Positions 1 through 6,374 are shown, counted from the stretch's first letter. The stretch is DNA of 7,348 nucleotides from Candidatus Omnitrophota bacterium (GCA_023473405.1 JAMCZD010000371.1:1-7348), one strand, 5' to 3'. Translations and numbers: made by a program. The notes: a model not told the origin generated them from the letters alone.

Positions 1-206
1 GCATTTAGCGCTGTGGACGTATCGGTGTCCGGGCCGCCGCGCGGCTGCGGCAACCCGGCTCAAAGCTGTCCCGGGGCGCTTCGGGGATTTGGCCGGCATT
101 TTCGAGAAAAGAAGAGACAGATTTTTTCAAAAAAAGTTCAAAATACTGTTGACACCAAGATGCGTATCTGAGAAATTTGGCCCGCACACGGAAACAAAGG
201 TAAAAA
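1..206 (+). other. Upstream non-coding region with AT-rich leader
   Basis: I see no supportable gene here. The first ~90 bases are GC-rich, with GC-rich self-complementary runs near 31-55 but no following T-run, so no terminator is called. From about 105 to 180 the composition becomes AT-rich, as expected for a promoter region. One forward frame is open through the region and on to 421, but it overlaps the secreted-protein gene out of frame and has no recognisable protein character, so it is treated as non-coding. Confidence 0.5.
149..177 (+). promoter_or_regulatory. Candidate sigma70-type promoter for the secreted-protein gene
   Basis: A perfect -35 hexamer TTGACA lies at 149-154 inside an AT-rich stretch. 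At the standard 17-bp spacing the -10 position (172-177) reads GAAATT, which matches TATAAT at only three positions, so the -10 is weak. A transcript would start around 184-186 and leave a leader of about 20 nt. The leader contains AAAGG at 196-200, a usable ribosome-binding site for the ATG pair at 207/210. The -35 is seen directly; promoter function is inferred. Confidence 0.45.
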
Positions 207-857
207 ATGATGAGAGCAAAAACACTACTTATAAGTGCTGCGTTATGCGCAGCTTGCATGGCCACTGCGGTGGCCCAGACGGTGTACTCGGTAAACGTAG
301 TCGGCTACGTCACCGTGACACTCCAACCTGGATTCAACATGGTCGCCAATCCCCTGAACGCGGCCACCAATACGGTTGCTGCGGTTCTGACGGGGGTGCC
401 AGAAGGCACGACGGTCTATAAGTTCAACAGCGACACCGGCGCATTCAGCATCAATGCCTTCTCGTTCGGCGAATGGGCAGTACCAGATCAATCGTTCGCT
501 CCGGGGGAAGGTGCATTTATCAACGTCCCTGGTACAGCTCCGGTTACCGTCACGTTTGTTGGCGAGGTAATGCAGGGTGATCTGAGCACCCCGATTCCTG
601 CCGGGTTCTCCATCAAGAGCTCGCAGGTTCCTCAAGAGCTGCCGTTGACGACGGATGCGACGCATACCCAGAGCCTCAACTTCCCGGCTGCGGAAGGTGA
701 CACTATCTACACCTGGGATACCTCCACGAAGTCTTACGGAATCCACAGCTTCGCTTTCGGCGAATGGAATGTCAATCCCATACCGAAACTGGGCGAGGCG
801 TTTTTCGTGAAGAAAGCGGCAGCCGCCAATTGGACGCGGACCTTCACGGTGGACTAA
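207..857 (+). CDS. Secreted protein with 'NVVGYV' N-terminal motif and internal duplication
   Basis: This is a 216-residue exported protein of unknown function. Residues 1-23 form a Sec signal peptide (basic MMRAK start, hydrophobic core, likely cleavage AVA|QT). The mature protein opens with VYSVNVVGYV, a motif I associate with small secreted proteins common in Verrucomicrobiota. The rest is two related halves: YKFN..FSFGEW (71-90) with GEGAFI (100-105), and YTWD..FAFGEW (168-187) with GEAFFV (196-201). The halves are about 97 residues apart and each is followed by a Thr/Phe-rich beta-like strand. No catalytic motif is visible; a beta-rich structural or surface role is an inference. AAAGG at 196-200 supports the start, and two consecutive ATGs (207, 210) leave it uncertain by one residue. 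The next gene starts 53 bp downstream with no terminator between, so co-transcription is likely. The LCAAC at 13-17 is a poor lipobox. Confidence 0.88.
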   Translation: MMRAKTLLISAALCAACMATAVAQTVYSVNVVGYVTVTLQPGFNMVANPLNAATNTVAAVLTGVPEGTTVYKFNSDTGAFSINAFSFGEWAVPDQSFAPGEGAFINVPGTAPVTVTFVGEVMQGDLSTPIPAGFSIKSSQVPQELPLTTDATHTQSLNFPAAEGDTIYTWDTSTKSYGIHSFAFGEWNVNPIPKLGEAFFVKKAAAANWTRTFTVD

Positions 858-868
858 TCTGATCAGAT
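857..868. other. 12-bp perfect palindrome in the gap after the first gene
   Basis: ATCTGATCAGAT is a perfect dyad overlapping the stop codon of the first gene. It lies 43 bp before the start of the PEP-CTERM gene. It could be a small protein-binding site, but it may equally be chance. There is no T-run after it, so it is not an intrinsic terminator. Confidence 0.2.
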
Positions 869-910
869 AGACATTTATCAGGGAAACAAACAAAAATACA
901 AATACCAACC

Positions 911-1447
911 ATGAAAAAATTAGTTCTAATTGTTGCGTGCATGTTGGCGAGTGCTGCGGCGTATGCCCAAGGCACCGTCAATTTTTCAAATTATGCGCCG
1001 GCATCAGGGGTTAATGCCCCCATTTACTACATCGACGGCGTAACCAAGCTGGCTGGAACTGCGTATATGGCGCAGTTGTATGCGGGCATTGACGCGGGTA
1101 GCCTCGCTGCCGTTGGTGATCCGCTCGCGTTCCGGACGGGCGCAGGCGCTGGTTTCTTGGTTGCCAGTTCGGCCCCCTACACCATCCCCGGAATCGGGGG
1201 TGGCGCTACGGCCACGCTGCAAGTCCGGGCATGGGAAGTTGCCACCGGAGCAACGTGGGATGCCGCACAGGTACGCGGCCAATCAGACACCTTCCAGCTC
1301 GCGCTGGGCAACGCTGGCCAACCGCCAACGCCCCCCGCAGACTTGGTTGGTCTGAAGAGCTTCAACCTCGCTGCTATTCCTGAGCCTTCGACAATCGCTC
1401 TGGGAATCCTCGGCGCTGGTCTCTTGCTGATCCGTCGTCGCAAGTAA
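911..1447 (+). CDS. PEP-CTERM sorting domain protein
   Basis: This 178-residue exported protein is probably anchored or released at the cell surface through the exosortase system. Residues 1-19 are a signal peptide (MKKLVLIV core, cleavage AYA|QG). The C-terminus is a textbook PEP-CTERM signal: Pro-Glu-Pro-Ser at 157-160, a hydrophobic segment (about 161-174), then RRRK. In the known system an exosortase cuts at the PEP motif; no exosortase gene lies in this window. The middle region, starting GTVNFSNYA after the signal, is Gly/Ala/Thr-rich and beta-like. It resembles short 'GTVNF' PEP-CTERM proteins that I recall as abundant in Verrucomicrobiota, and no enzymatic motif is seen. There is no Shine-Dalgarno site directly before the ATG; the upstream leader (885-910) is an A/C-rich unstructured stretch, which may help initiation. 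The gene ends just before a strong terminator and may share a transcript with the gene 53 bp upstream. Confidence 0.9.
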   Translation: MKKLVLIVACMLASAAAYAQGTVNFSNYAPASGVNAPIYYIDGVTKLAGTAYMAQLYAGIDAGSLAAVGDPLAFRTGAGAGFLVASSAPYTIPGIGGGATATLQVRAWEVATGATWDAAQVRGQSDTFQLALGNAGQPPTPPADLVGLKSFNLAAIPEPSTIALGILGAGLLLIRRRK

Positions 1448-1464
1448 GCCAAAGTTTCTTCATC

Positions 1465-1494
1465 AAAGCCGTCCGAAAGGGCGGCTTTTTTTTT
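1465..1494 (+). terminator. Intrinsic (rho-independent) terminator
   Basis: The arms AAAGCCGTCC (1465-1474) and GGGCGGCTTT (1479-1488) form a 10-bp stem with one G-U pair, capped by a GAAA tetraloop (1475-1478). The stem runs into nine T residues (1486-1494). It begins 18 bp after the PEP-CTERM stop codon and should end that transcript, separating it from the GH36 gene. Confidence 0.93.
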
Positions 1495-1538
1495 GCTTTT
1501 GGAAAACGACGGATAAAACGGGATGGTCTTGCTTTTCC

Positions 1539-1558
1539 GCAAGTTGCATAATACGCAA
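1539..1558 (+). promoter_or_regulatory. Dyad and -10-like element immediately before the GH36 start
   Basis: Directly before the ATG at 1559 lies TTGC-N7-GCAA (1544-1558), and GCAA-G-TTGC (1539-1547) overlaps it. The spacer contains CATAAT (1547-1552), a five-of-six match to the -10 consensus, whose expected start point falls at about 1559, the start codon itself. This could be a leaderless promoter with an overlapping operator for sugar-responsive control. No good -35 is present at 16-18 bp, so it is only a candidate. Confidence 0.25.
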
Positions 1559-3592
1559 ATGAAAAACCGACTTAAATCAATTGGTGATCTCCGATTCTGG
1601 CTGGGGCTCTGCTTGCTGTCGCTGGCGCCAACAGGCCGCGCAGTCGAGGTTTTACCCTCGGAAACGGACGAAGCCAGCCGCTGGGTTAAAGCCCGATTCG
1701 AAGGCATAATGGAGCACGATCAACTCACGGTTGATCCCCCCTTCTCGTTCACCTGCGGCGGCAGGCCGTCGGCTGACCTGCTCAAGGGCTGGACCCTGGA
1801 ACGAACCTCGGAGGCAATCGACGCCCAGCGCACCCGGCGAATACTTCTCTATCGCGATCCGGCGACGGGCCTGGTCGTCCGCTGTGTAGCCGTCGAGTAT
1901 CATGATTTCCCGACTATCGAGTGGACGCTCTACTTCAAAAACACAGGGACGGCGCCCACGCCCGTGCTGGCCGGCATTCAGGCCATCGACGCCTGGTTTC
2001 AACGAGCCGGGTCCGGCGAATTCATCCTGCATCACAACACTGGGAGCCCGTGCTCGGCGAATGATTACCAACCGCACGCAACCACGCTCGGACCCAAGGC
2101 AACGAAACGGATCACCACCTCCGGCGGACGCCCCACCAATAGCGACATGCCCTATTTCAATATCGAGTGGCCGGGCGGCGGGGTGATTGTGGTGATCGGC
2201 TGGCCGGGACAGTGGGCGGCCGAGTTTAGCCGCGATGCAGGGACAGCGTTGCACGTTCGCGGCGGACAGGAACTCACGCATTTCAAACTCGAACCGGGGG
2301 AGGAGGTTCGTTCGCCCCTGGTTGTGGTTCAGTTTTGGAAGGGCGATTGGATTCGGTCGCAGAATATCTGGCGCCGCTGGATGCTGGCTCACAACCTGCC
2401 GCGCCCGGGCGGGAAACCGATGCCGCCAGCCCTCATGATGTGCACCAGCGATTTTTATCCCGGCATGAGGAGCAACGCCGCAGACGAGATGCAATACGTC
2501 GATGCCTACGTCAACGCGGGCGTGAATCTTGATTATTGGTGGATCGACGCCGGTTGGTATCCCTGCGGCGATAGCTGGGTAAATGTCGGCACCTGGGACC
2601 CCGATCCGCAACGATACCCCAAGGGCATCAGGGAAGTGGCGGACTACGTCCACTCGAAGGCGATGAAGCTGGTTGTCTGGTTCGAGCCGGAACGGGTCAC
2701 CAAGGGCAGTTGGCTTGCCGAGAACCATCCGGACTGGGTCTTGGGAGGAAAAGACGGGGGCCTGCTGAACCTGGGCAATTCAGCGGCGCGCGAGTGGCTG
2801 ACCGGCCACATCGATAAGCTGATTACCGAACAGGGAATCGACCTTTACCGGCAGGACTTCAACATGGACCCTTTGTCGTATTGGCGGGCCAATGACACGC
2901 CCGACCACCAGGGCATCACCGAGATTCGCCATATCGAGGGTTACCTTGCCTATTGGGACGAACTGCGCCGGCGGCATCCCGATATGCCGATCGATAGTTG
3001 CGCCAGCGGCGGTCGGCGGAACGACCTCGAAACGCTTCGGCGCGCCTTTCCGCTGCTCCGGAGCGATTATCGCTTCGAGCCGGTCGGGACCCAAGGGCAC
3101 ACCTATGGAATGGCCCTGTGGATTCCTTACTACGGCACGGGCGTCATGGACACGAGCGATTATGTCGTTCGCAGCCACTGGTCTCCCTGGCTGGGCATAG
3201 GGCGGCCCGATCCGCGCCGGAAGGACCTCGATTGGACGCAATACCTCCGCCGGGTTGCGGACCTGCGGCGGGTAATGAATTACTTCCTGGGCGATTACTA
3301 CCCGCTCACCTCGTACAGCCTGGATAATACGGTCTGGATGGCGTGGCAATTCGATCGTCCCGATCTGGGCGAAGGCGTGGTTCAAGCGTTTCGACGCGCG
3401 GAGAGCTGCTACGAGTCGGCCTGTGTCCTCCTCCGCGGCTTGGAGCCTGAAGCGGATTACACGGTCACAAACCTCGACTCGAACGTTTCACAGACCTTCA
3501 GCGGACGCTATTTGACCGAGAAAGGCCTCCTCATTACCGCAACGAATCGTCCCAGCGCCGTGGTGGTGATCTATAAGAAGGAACATCGTTGA
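1559..3592 (+). CDS. Secreted GH36-type alpha-galactosidase-like glycoside hydrolase
   Basis: This is a predicted exported retaining glycosidase of clan GH-D, family GH36, expected to release alpha-linked galactose (or a related sugar) from glycans. With the start at 1559 it has 677 residues. An earlier ATG at 1523 would add 12 residues ahead of the signal peptide, and neither start has a clear ribosome-binding site. Residues 1-28 form a signal peptide (core FWLGLCLLSLAP, cleavage GRA|VE). A beta-sandwich N-terminal region (about 30-280) precedes the (beta/alpha)8 barrel. Barrel motifs are YWWIDAGWY (Asp330), WFEPERV (374-380), YRQDFN with candidate nucleophile Asp433, SCASGGRRND (from 480), and LRSDYR with candidate acid/base Asp503. 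A beta-type C-terminal region follows. Length and motif order fit GH36. YRQDFN replaces the more usual KWDxN context, suggesting a divergent subgroup, so the exact substrate is open. The gene follows a terminator and is probably transcribed alone. Confidence 0.9.
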   Translation: MKNRLKSIGDLRFWLGLCLLSLAPTGRAVEVLPSETDEASRWVKARFEGIMEHDQLTVDPPFSFTCGGRPSADLLKGWTLERTSEAIDAQRTRRILLYRDPATGLVVRCVAVEYHDFPTIEWTLYFKNTGTAPTPVLAGIQAIDAWFQRAGSGEFILHHNTGSPCSANDYQPHATTLGPKATKRITTSGGRPTNSDMPYFNIEWPGGGVIVVIGWPGQWAAEFSRDAGTALHVRGGQELTHFKLEPGEEVRSPLVVVQFWKGDWIRSQNIWRRWMLAHNLPRPGGKPMPPALMMCTSDFYPGMRSNAADEMQYVDAYVNAGVNLDYWWIDAGWYPCGDSWVNVGTWDPDPQRYPKGIREVADYVHSKAMKLVVWFEPERVTKGSWLAENHPDWVLGGKDGGLLNLGNSAAREWLTGHIDKLITEQGIDLYRQDFNMDPLSYWRANDTPDHQGITEIRHIEGYLAYWDELRRRHPDMPIDSCASGGRRNDLETLRRAFPLLRSDYRFEPVGTQGHTYGMALWIPYYGTGVMDTSDYVVRSHWSPWLGIGRPDPRRKDLDWTQYLRRVADLRRVMNYFLGDYYPLTSYSLDNTVWMAWQFDRPDLGEGVVQAFRRAESCYESACVLLRGLEPEADYTVTNLDSNVSQTFSGRYLTEKGLLITATNRPSAVVVIYKKEHR

Positions 3593-3630
3593 TAATTTGC
3601 GACGCGCCGGCATCGACATGGCGGGATTCT

Positions 3631-3717
3631 GACAAAGTGAGAGACAAAGTGAGAGAATAAAGGTTTACCAATCCGGCTTCCTCTTCGCCTGCCGCGCACT
3701 TTGTCCTCCACTTTGTC
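3631..3717. repeat. Inverted repeat built from four GACAAAGTG units
   Basis: On the + strand GACAAAGTG occurs at 3631-3639 and 3643-3651, in tandem as a 12-bp unit. Its reverse complement CACTTTGTC occurs at 3697-3705 and 3709-3717, again 12 bp apart. The two arms could pair as 9 bp, a 3x3 internal loop, and 9 bp around a 45-nt loop (3652-3696). The element fills most of the gap between two convergent genes. It could be a bidirectional transcription barrier, a small palindromic dispersed element, or a double binding site. It lacks a T-run, which argues against a simple intrinsic terminator. Confidence 0.75.
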
Positions 3718-3733
3718 TCTAACTTGATCGTGC

Positions 3734-4357
3734 CTACGTGGCGTGATCAGCCCTATTCATCAGGAAGAGGACGGCGTCTGCTGTGGCCTCATCGCCGATG
3801 GATGTGTTTAGCATCGCGTGGAAGAGGTGGCGATCGGGCCATTCGCTGTCGAAGTAGTATTTCACGAATTTGCGCCGTTCGTCGTCGGTTCGGTCCACTA
3901 ACTCGACGGCTTCGGCCTCGTTTTTAACCCGGCTCAGGACGCGGCGGAAGCGGAGCTCGCGCGGGGCATACAGGAACACGCAAAAGGTGTCGGTGCGATG
4001 GCGGAGGAAGTACGGGGAGCCGCGACCGACAACGATGCAGGGACTGGTCTCGACGGCGCGGCCGACTACCTGTTGAACGAGCGCCACCAACCGGTCGGTA
4101 TCGAAGGAAGTGAGGTCCGGTGGCGGGATATTTTGCTGGTAGCTACCGCGCCAGATGATCTTGGCCAGACGATGCATCCAGGGGTCGAGACGCTCCTCAC
4201 CGCGCGCGCAGACCTCGGGAGGGACACTGGCCAACCGCGCGATTTCCTCGGTGAGGGCGTGATCGAGCAATCTCCAACCGAGCCGCCGGGCTATTTTTTC
4301 GGCAATGGTGCTTCCGCCGGCGCCGAACTCGCGATCAATAACCAGGATTTGTTTCAT
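3734..4357 (-). CDS. Cytidylate-kinase-like family protein (P-loop NTPase)
   Basis: This 207-residue cytoplasmic protein resembles the cytidylate kinase-like family (Pfam Cytidylate_kin2), P-loop nucleoside-monophosphate kinase relatives whose true substrate is mostly unknown. It opens with ILVIDREFGAGGSTIAEKIA (residues 4-23), where GAGGST is the variant phosphate-binding loop. Further family signatures are VVGRGSPYFL (109-118), the Arg-rich FLYAPRELRFRRVL stretch (128-141) that would form a lid, and the KYYFDSEW...HAMLNTS region (166-186). The start at 4357 is chosen because the family begins exactly at this 'MKQILVIDREFG'; longer versions of the frame run into the transporter gene in another frame. 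No strong ribosome-binding site is visible. It lies 25 bp after the stop of the efflux transporter on the same strand, so the two are likely one operon. It need not be the housekeeping CMP kinase; a regulatory or accessory role is possible. Confidence 0.85.
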   Translation of the reverse strand: MKQILVIDREFGAGGSTIAEKIARRLGWRLLDHALTEEIARLASVPPEVCARGEERLDPWMHRLAKIIWRGSYQQNIPPPDLTSFDTDRLVALVQQVVGRAVETSPCIVVGRGSPYFLRHRTDTFCVFLYAPRELRFRRVLSRVKNEAEAVELVDRTDDERRKFVKYYFDSEWPDRHLFHAMLNTSIGDEATADAVLFLMNRADHAT

Positions 4358-4382
4358 AGACTTGCAGTTCGTTTCCAGCCGT

Positions 4383-5978
4383 TTACATCTCGGCTGCAGC
4401 CGCAGTGCGGGCGGGCTTGACGGATTTGAAAAAGAGGGTGCCCAGGGCGCAACCGAGGCAGAGCCAGGCAACCAGGTAAAACAGGTCCACAAACGACCAG
4501 TAGTCGGCCTGTTGAAGCAGCAGGTTATAAAGGAAAGCTTCGGCTCGGTGCAAGGCGTCAGGTGGGCTGAAATGGGATTCGAAGATGCGCTGCACGGAGC
4601 CGAGTTGATGGACATAAATGGGATTAAGCGGGGTGAGGTGGCCGACCATAAGGGCCTGATGCGCCTGGGCGTAGCGCTCGAGCATGGTCGAGACATAAGA
4701 CAAACCGATGCTGCCGCCGATGTTGCGCAGCAGGTTTTGAATGCCAGTGGCGTTCCCCATCTGCTCATTTTTTAGCGTCCCCATCGCGACGGTGATCAAT
4801 GGCACAAAAACAAAACCCGATCCGAACCCGTTCAATATATTTGCAGGCAATCTGCTGCTCATGGATACATCGAGGTTCATCCGGCTCAGCCAATAGGACG
4901 ACACTCCAAAAGATAAAAAGCCAAAGGCAATGAGCAGGCGCGGATTGACCCTCTCGACAAGGGCGCCGACGAGAAACAGGGCCACAATCGATCCCAGCCC
5001 GCGCGGGCTGACGGTCAAACCGGCGTCCAGGGCCGTGTAGCCCAGGAGGGTCTGGAGGAACAATGGCTGCAACGCGATCAACGCGTAGAGGGCCGCGCCG
5101 AACATGGCGTAGAGCCCGCAACCGACCGCAAAGTTGCGGTTCTTGAGAATCCGCAAGTCAACAATCGGGTGGATTGTGATCAGCTCGCGTACAATGAAAC
5201 CGATCATGGACAGGGACGATATGAGCACCAGCCATCGCAGCCAAACAGCCGCGAACCAATCCGCTTCCTGTCCTTTATCGAGGGTGATCTGCAGCGTTCC
5301 CAACCACAAAGCCATCAGGCCGAAACCGATAGAGTCGATCCTCCCCGGCCGCGCGTTCCGAATGTAGGGCGGGTCTTCCACCAAAAAGGAAATCAAAAAG
5401 ACCGCTATAACACCCACCGGAAGATTGATGTAAAAGGCCCAACGCCAGGAGTAAGTGGTCGTCAACCAACCGCCCAATGTGGGCCCGACAATGGGGGCAA
5501 TGACGACTCCGACGCCGAACATGGCCATGGCAGCGCCACGTTTGGCCGGCGGGAAACTCTCGAGCATGATGGCTTGCGAGATGGGTTGCATAGCTCCTCC
5601 ACCCGCACCCTGCAAAACGCGGGCAATTATCAGCATCTCGATGCTGGTCGAAATGCCGCAGACCACCGATGCCAGGGTGAAGATGACGATGCAGACCAGC
5701 AGAAATCGTTTGCGGCCAAAAAAGAGGCTGAACCATGCACTTGCCGGCAGAACAATTGCATTTGAAACCAGATAGCTCGTGAGCACCCAGGTCGATTCGT
5801 CCCGCGTAGCGCCCAGATTGCCCGCAATATACGGCAACGCCACCGAGGCGATCGACGTATCGAGCACGACCATGAACGTCGCCGTCATTACCGATAACGC
5901 TATCAGCCAGGGATTGGTACGAGGCTGCCATTCCGCCGATGCAGCGGAGGCATCTCCGTTGGCGGCAACGGCGCTCAT
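4383..5978 (-). CDS. DHA2-family (EmrB/QacA-type) MFS efflux transporter
   Basis: This is a predicted inner-membrane proton-driven exporter of the major facilitator superfamily, 531 residues long, with hydrophobic segments consistent with the 14 helices of the DHA2 family. Visible family signatures are motif D1 in helix 1 (LDTSIASVALP, 39-49), a motif-A-like loop (SLFFGRKR, 84-91), motif B with its key Arg (RVLQGAGGG, 120-128), and the antiporter motif C (GVGVVIAPIVGPTLGGW, 155-171), typical of drug/H+ antiporters. The N-terminal 20 residues are hydrophilic. EmrB-type pumps usually work with an EmrA/HlyD membrane-fusion protein and an outer-membrane channel; neither is adjacent here, so the partner is either elsewhere or absent. 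The substrate cannot be read from sequence. No Shine-Dalgarno site precedes the ATG at 5978. A candidate extended -10 promoter lies about 95-100 bp upstream, and the kinase-like gene follows after 25 bp. Confidence 0.92.
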   Translation of the reverse strand: MSAVAANGDASAASAEWQPRTNPWLIALSVMTATFMVVLDTSIASVALPYIAGNLGATRDESTWVLTSYLVSNAIVLPASAWFSLFFGRKRFLLVCIVIFTLASVVCGISTSIEMLIIARVLQGAGGGAMQPISQAIMLESFPPAKRGAAMAMFGVGVVIAPIVGPTLGGWLTTTYSWRWAFYINLPVGVIAVFLISFLVEDPPYIRNARPGRIDSIGFGLMALWLGTLQITLDKGQEADWFAAVWLRWLVLISSLSMIGFIVRELITIHPIVDLRILKNRNFAVGCGLYAMFGAALYALIALQPLFLQTLLGYTALDAGLTVSPRGLGSIVALFLVGALVERVNPRLLIAFGFLSFGVSSYWLSRMNLDVSMSSRLPANILNGFGSGFVFVPLITVAMGTLKNEQMGNATGIQNLLRNIGGSIGLSYVSTMLERYAQAHQALMVGHLTPLNPIYVHQLGSVQRIFESHFSPPDALHRAEAFLYNLLLQQADYWSFVDLFYLVAWLCLGCALGTLFFKSVKPARTAAAAEM

Positions 5979-5987
5979 TAATTCAGA

Positions 5988-6003
5988 ACCGGCTCATACC
6001 GGT
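5988..6003. promoter_or_regulatory. Operator-like inverted repeat upstream of the efflux gene
   Basis: ACCGG-ctcata-CCGGT forms a 5-bp half-site dyad spaced by 6 bp, 9 bp upstream of the transporter start. Related CCGG-containing words recur at about 6108-6115 and 6139-6148. Efflux genes are often repressed by TetR- or MarR-type regulators at such sites, but no regulator gene is in the window. With a transcript starting near 6065 it would lie in the 5' leader. Confidence 0.25.
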
Positions 6004-6071
6004 GGCCACGCGAGATAGGAGCGCGTATACCCTCATCCGCGTGTGTCTCAAGCCTGATCATCTTTGGGGCT

Positions 6072-6080
6072 ATTATATCA
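6072..6080 (-). promoter_or_regulatory. Extended -10 promoter element for the efflux/kinase operon
   Basis: Read on the minus strand, 6080-6072 is TGATATAAT: a perfect TATAAT preceded by the TGn extension. No recognisable -35 lies 16-18 bp upstream, which is typical of extended -10 promoters. A start near 6065 would give a leader of roughly 85 nt before the ATG at 5978. The element is seen directly; promoter activity is inferred. Confidence 0.5.
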
Positions 6081-6219
6081 CGGCGGCGCGGCAGCCCCGC
6101 CCCACCCTCCCCGGTATAGGTGAACCAAACGTGCTACCCGGAACCGGTGAGAATCATACTCCGACCATGGTCCTGACCGTCACACGATTTCCGACTTTAC
6201 GCAACCGGGTTCGATAATT

Positions 6220-6330
6220 GAAGATTGAGAATTTGTTATTGGTAATCGAATTCAGAGTGGTCACGCACCCGCTGGGTTTGGCCCCGCCTGTCGCTTACTT
6301 TCAATGGCCAATAACCATTTTTCAATCCTC
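6220..6330. repeat. Long imperfect inverted repeat, possible dispersed element
   Basis: The left arm at 6220-6242 (GAAGATTGAG...GTTATTGG) and the reverse complement of 6308-6330 (GAGGATTGAA...GTTATTGG) agree at 19 of 23 positions. They enclose 65 bp that is more GC-rich than the arms. The AT-rich ATTGA/TTATTGG style differs from the surrounding coding sequence. It resembles short intergenic repeats scattered through some bacterial genomes, such as decayed miniature transposable elements or palindromic units. No open frame or target-site duplication is evident. Confidence 0.5.
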
Positions 6331-6374
6331 AGTTTTCGGTTTGAGGTCGTTAGTTGCAAGGACTCAACTGTCGT

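Larger units (their letters stand above)
5979..6374. other. 396-bp intergenic region between the GH172-like gene and the efflux operon
   Basis: No gene is supportable here; short open frames on the + strand look random. The part near the transporter holds an operator-like inverted repeat (5988-6003), an extended -10 element (6072-6080, minus strand) and a perfect 10-bp palindrome GACCATGGTC (6163-6172). The part near the GH172-like gene holds the long imperfect inverted repeat at 6220-6330. Small hairpins CCTCA/TGAGG and AGTTG/CAACT lie between that repeat and the stop codon at 6375. None has a T-run strong enough to call a terminator. Confidence 0.6.

Noticed and set aside
246..260. Lipobox (LCAAC) in the first secreted protein
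   Set aside because: The -3 position is Cys rather than an aliphatic residue, and a better signal peptidase I site (AVA|QT) follows.
89..421. 110-residue + strand open frame overlapping the first secreted protein
   Set aside because: It overlaps a well-supported signal-peptide gene out of frame and has low-complexity, Cys/His/Arg-biased shadow composition.
243..908. 221-residue antisense open frame over the first gene
   Set aside because: It is an Arg/Gly-rich shadow with no domain, and it opposes a gene with a good start and internal protein duplication.
1652..2728. Long 358-residue antisense open frame inside the GH36 gene
   Set aside because: It mirrors the high-GC codon pattern of the GH36 gene; the sense protein has clear catalytic motifs and a signal peptide, while the antisense one shows none.
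2780..3385. 201-residue antisense open frame in the GH36 gene
   Set aside because: It is a codon-bias shadow of the catalytic-barrel coding sequence.
3631..3717. CRISPR-like array
   Set aside because: The units are only 9 bp, two of the four are inverted, and spacing is 3 bp within each arm, which does not fit repeat-spacer architecture.
3998..4420. 140-residue + strand open frame across the kinase-like gene and the end of the transporter
   Set aside because: It spans the junction of two well-supported opposite-strand genes and shows no recognisable motif.
4358..4768. 137-residue N-terminal extension of the cytidylate-kinase-like frame
   Set aside because: It lies entirely inside the transporter gene in another frame, has no family similarity, and the kinase-like family signature begins at the internal ATG at 4357.
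5939..6217. 92-residue + strand open frame upstream of the transporter
   Set aside because: It overlaps the transporter start, has no ribosome-binding site and an Arg/Pro-rich random composition.
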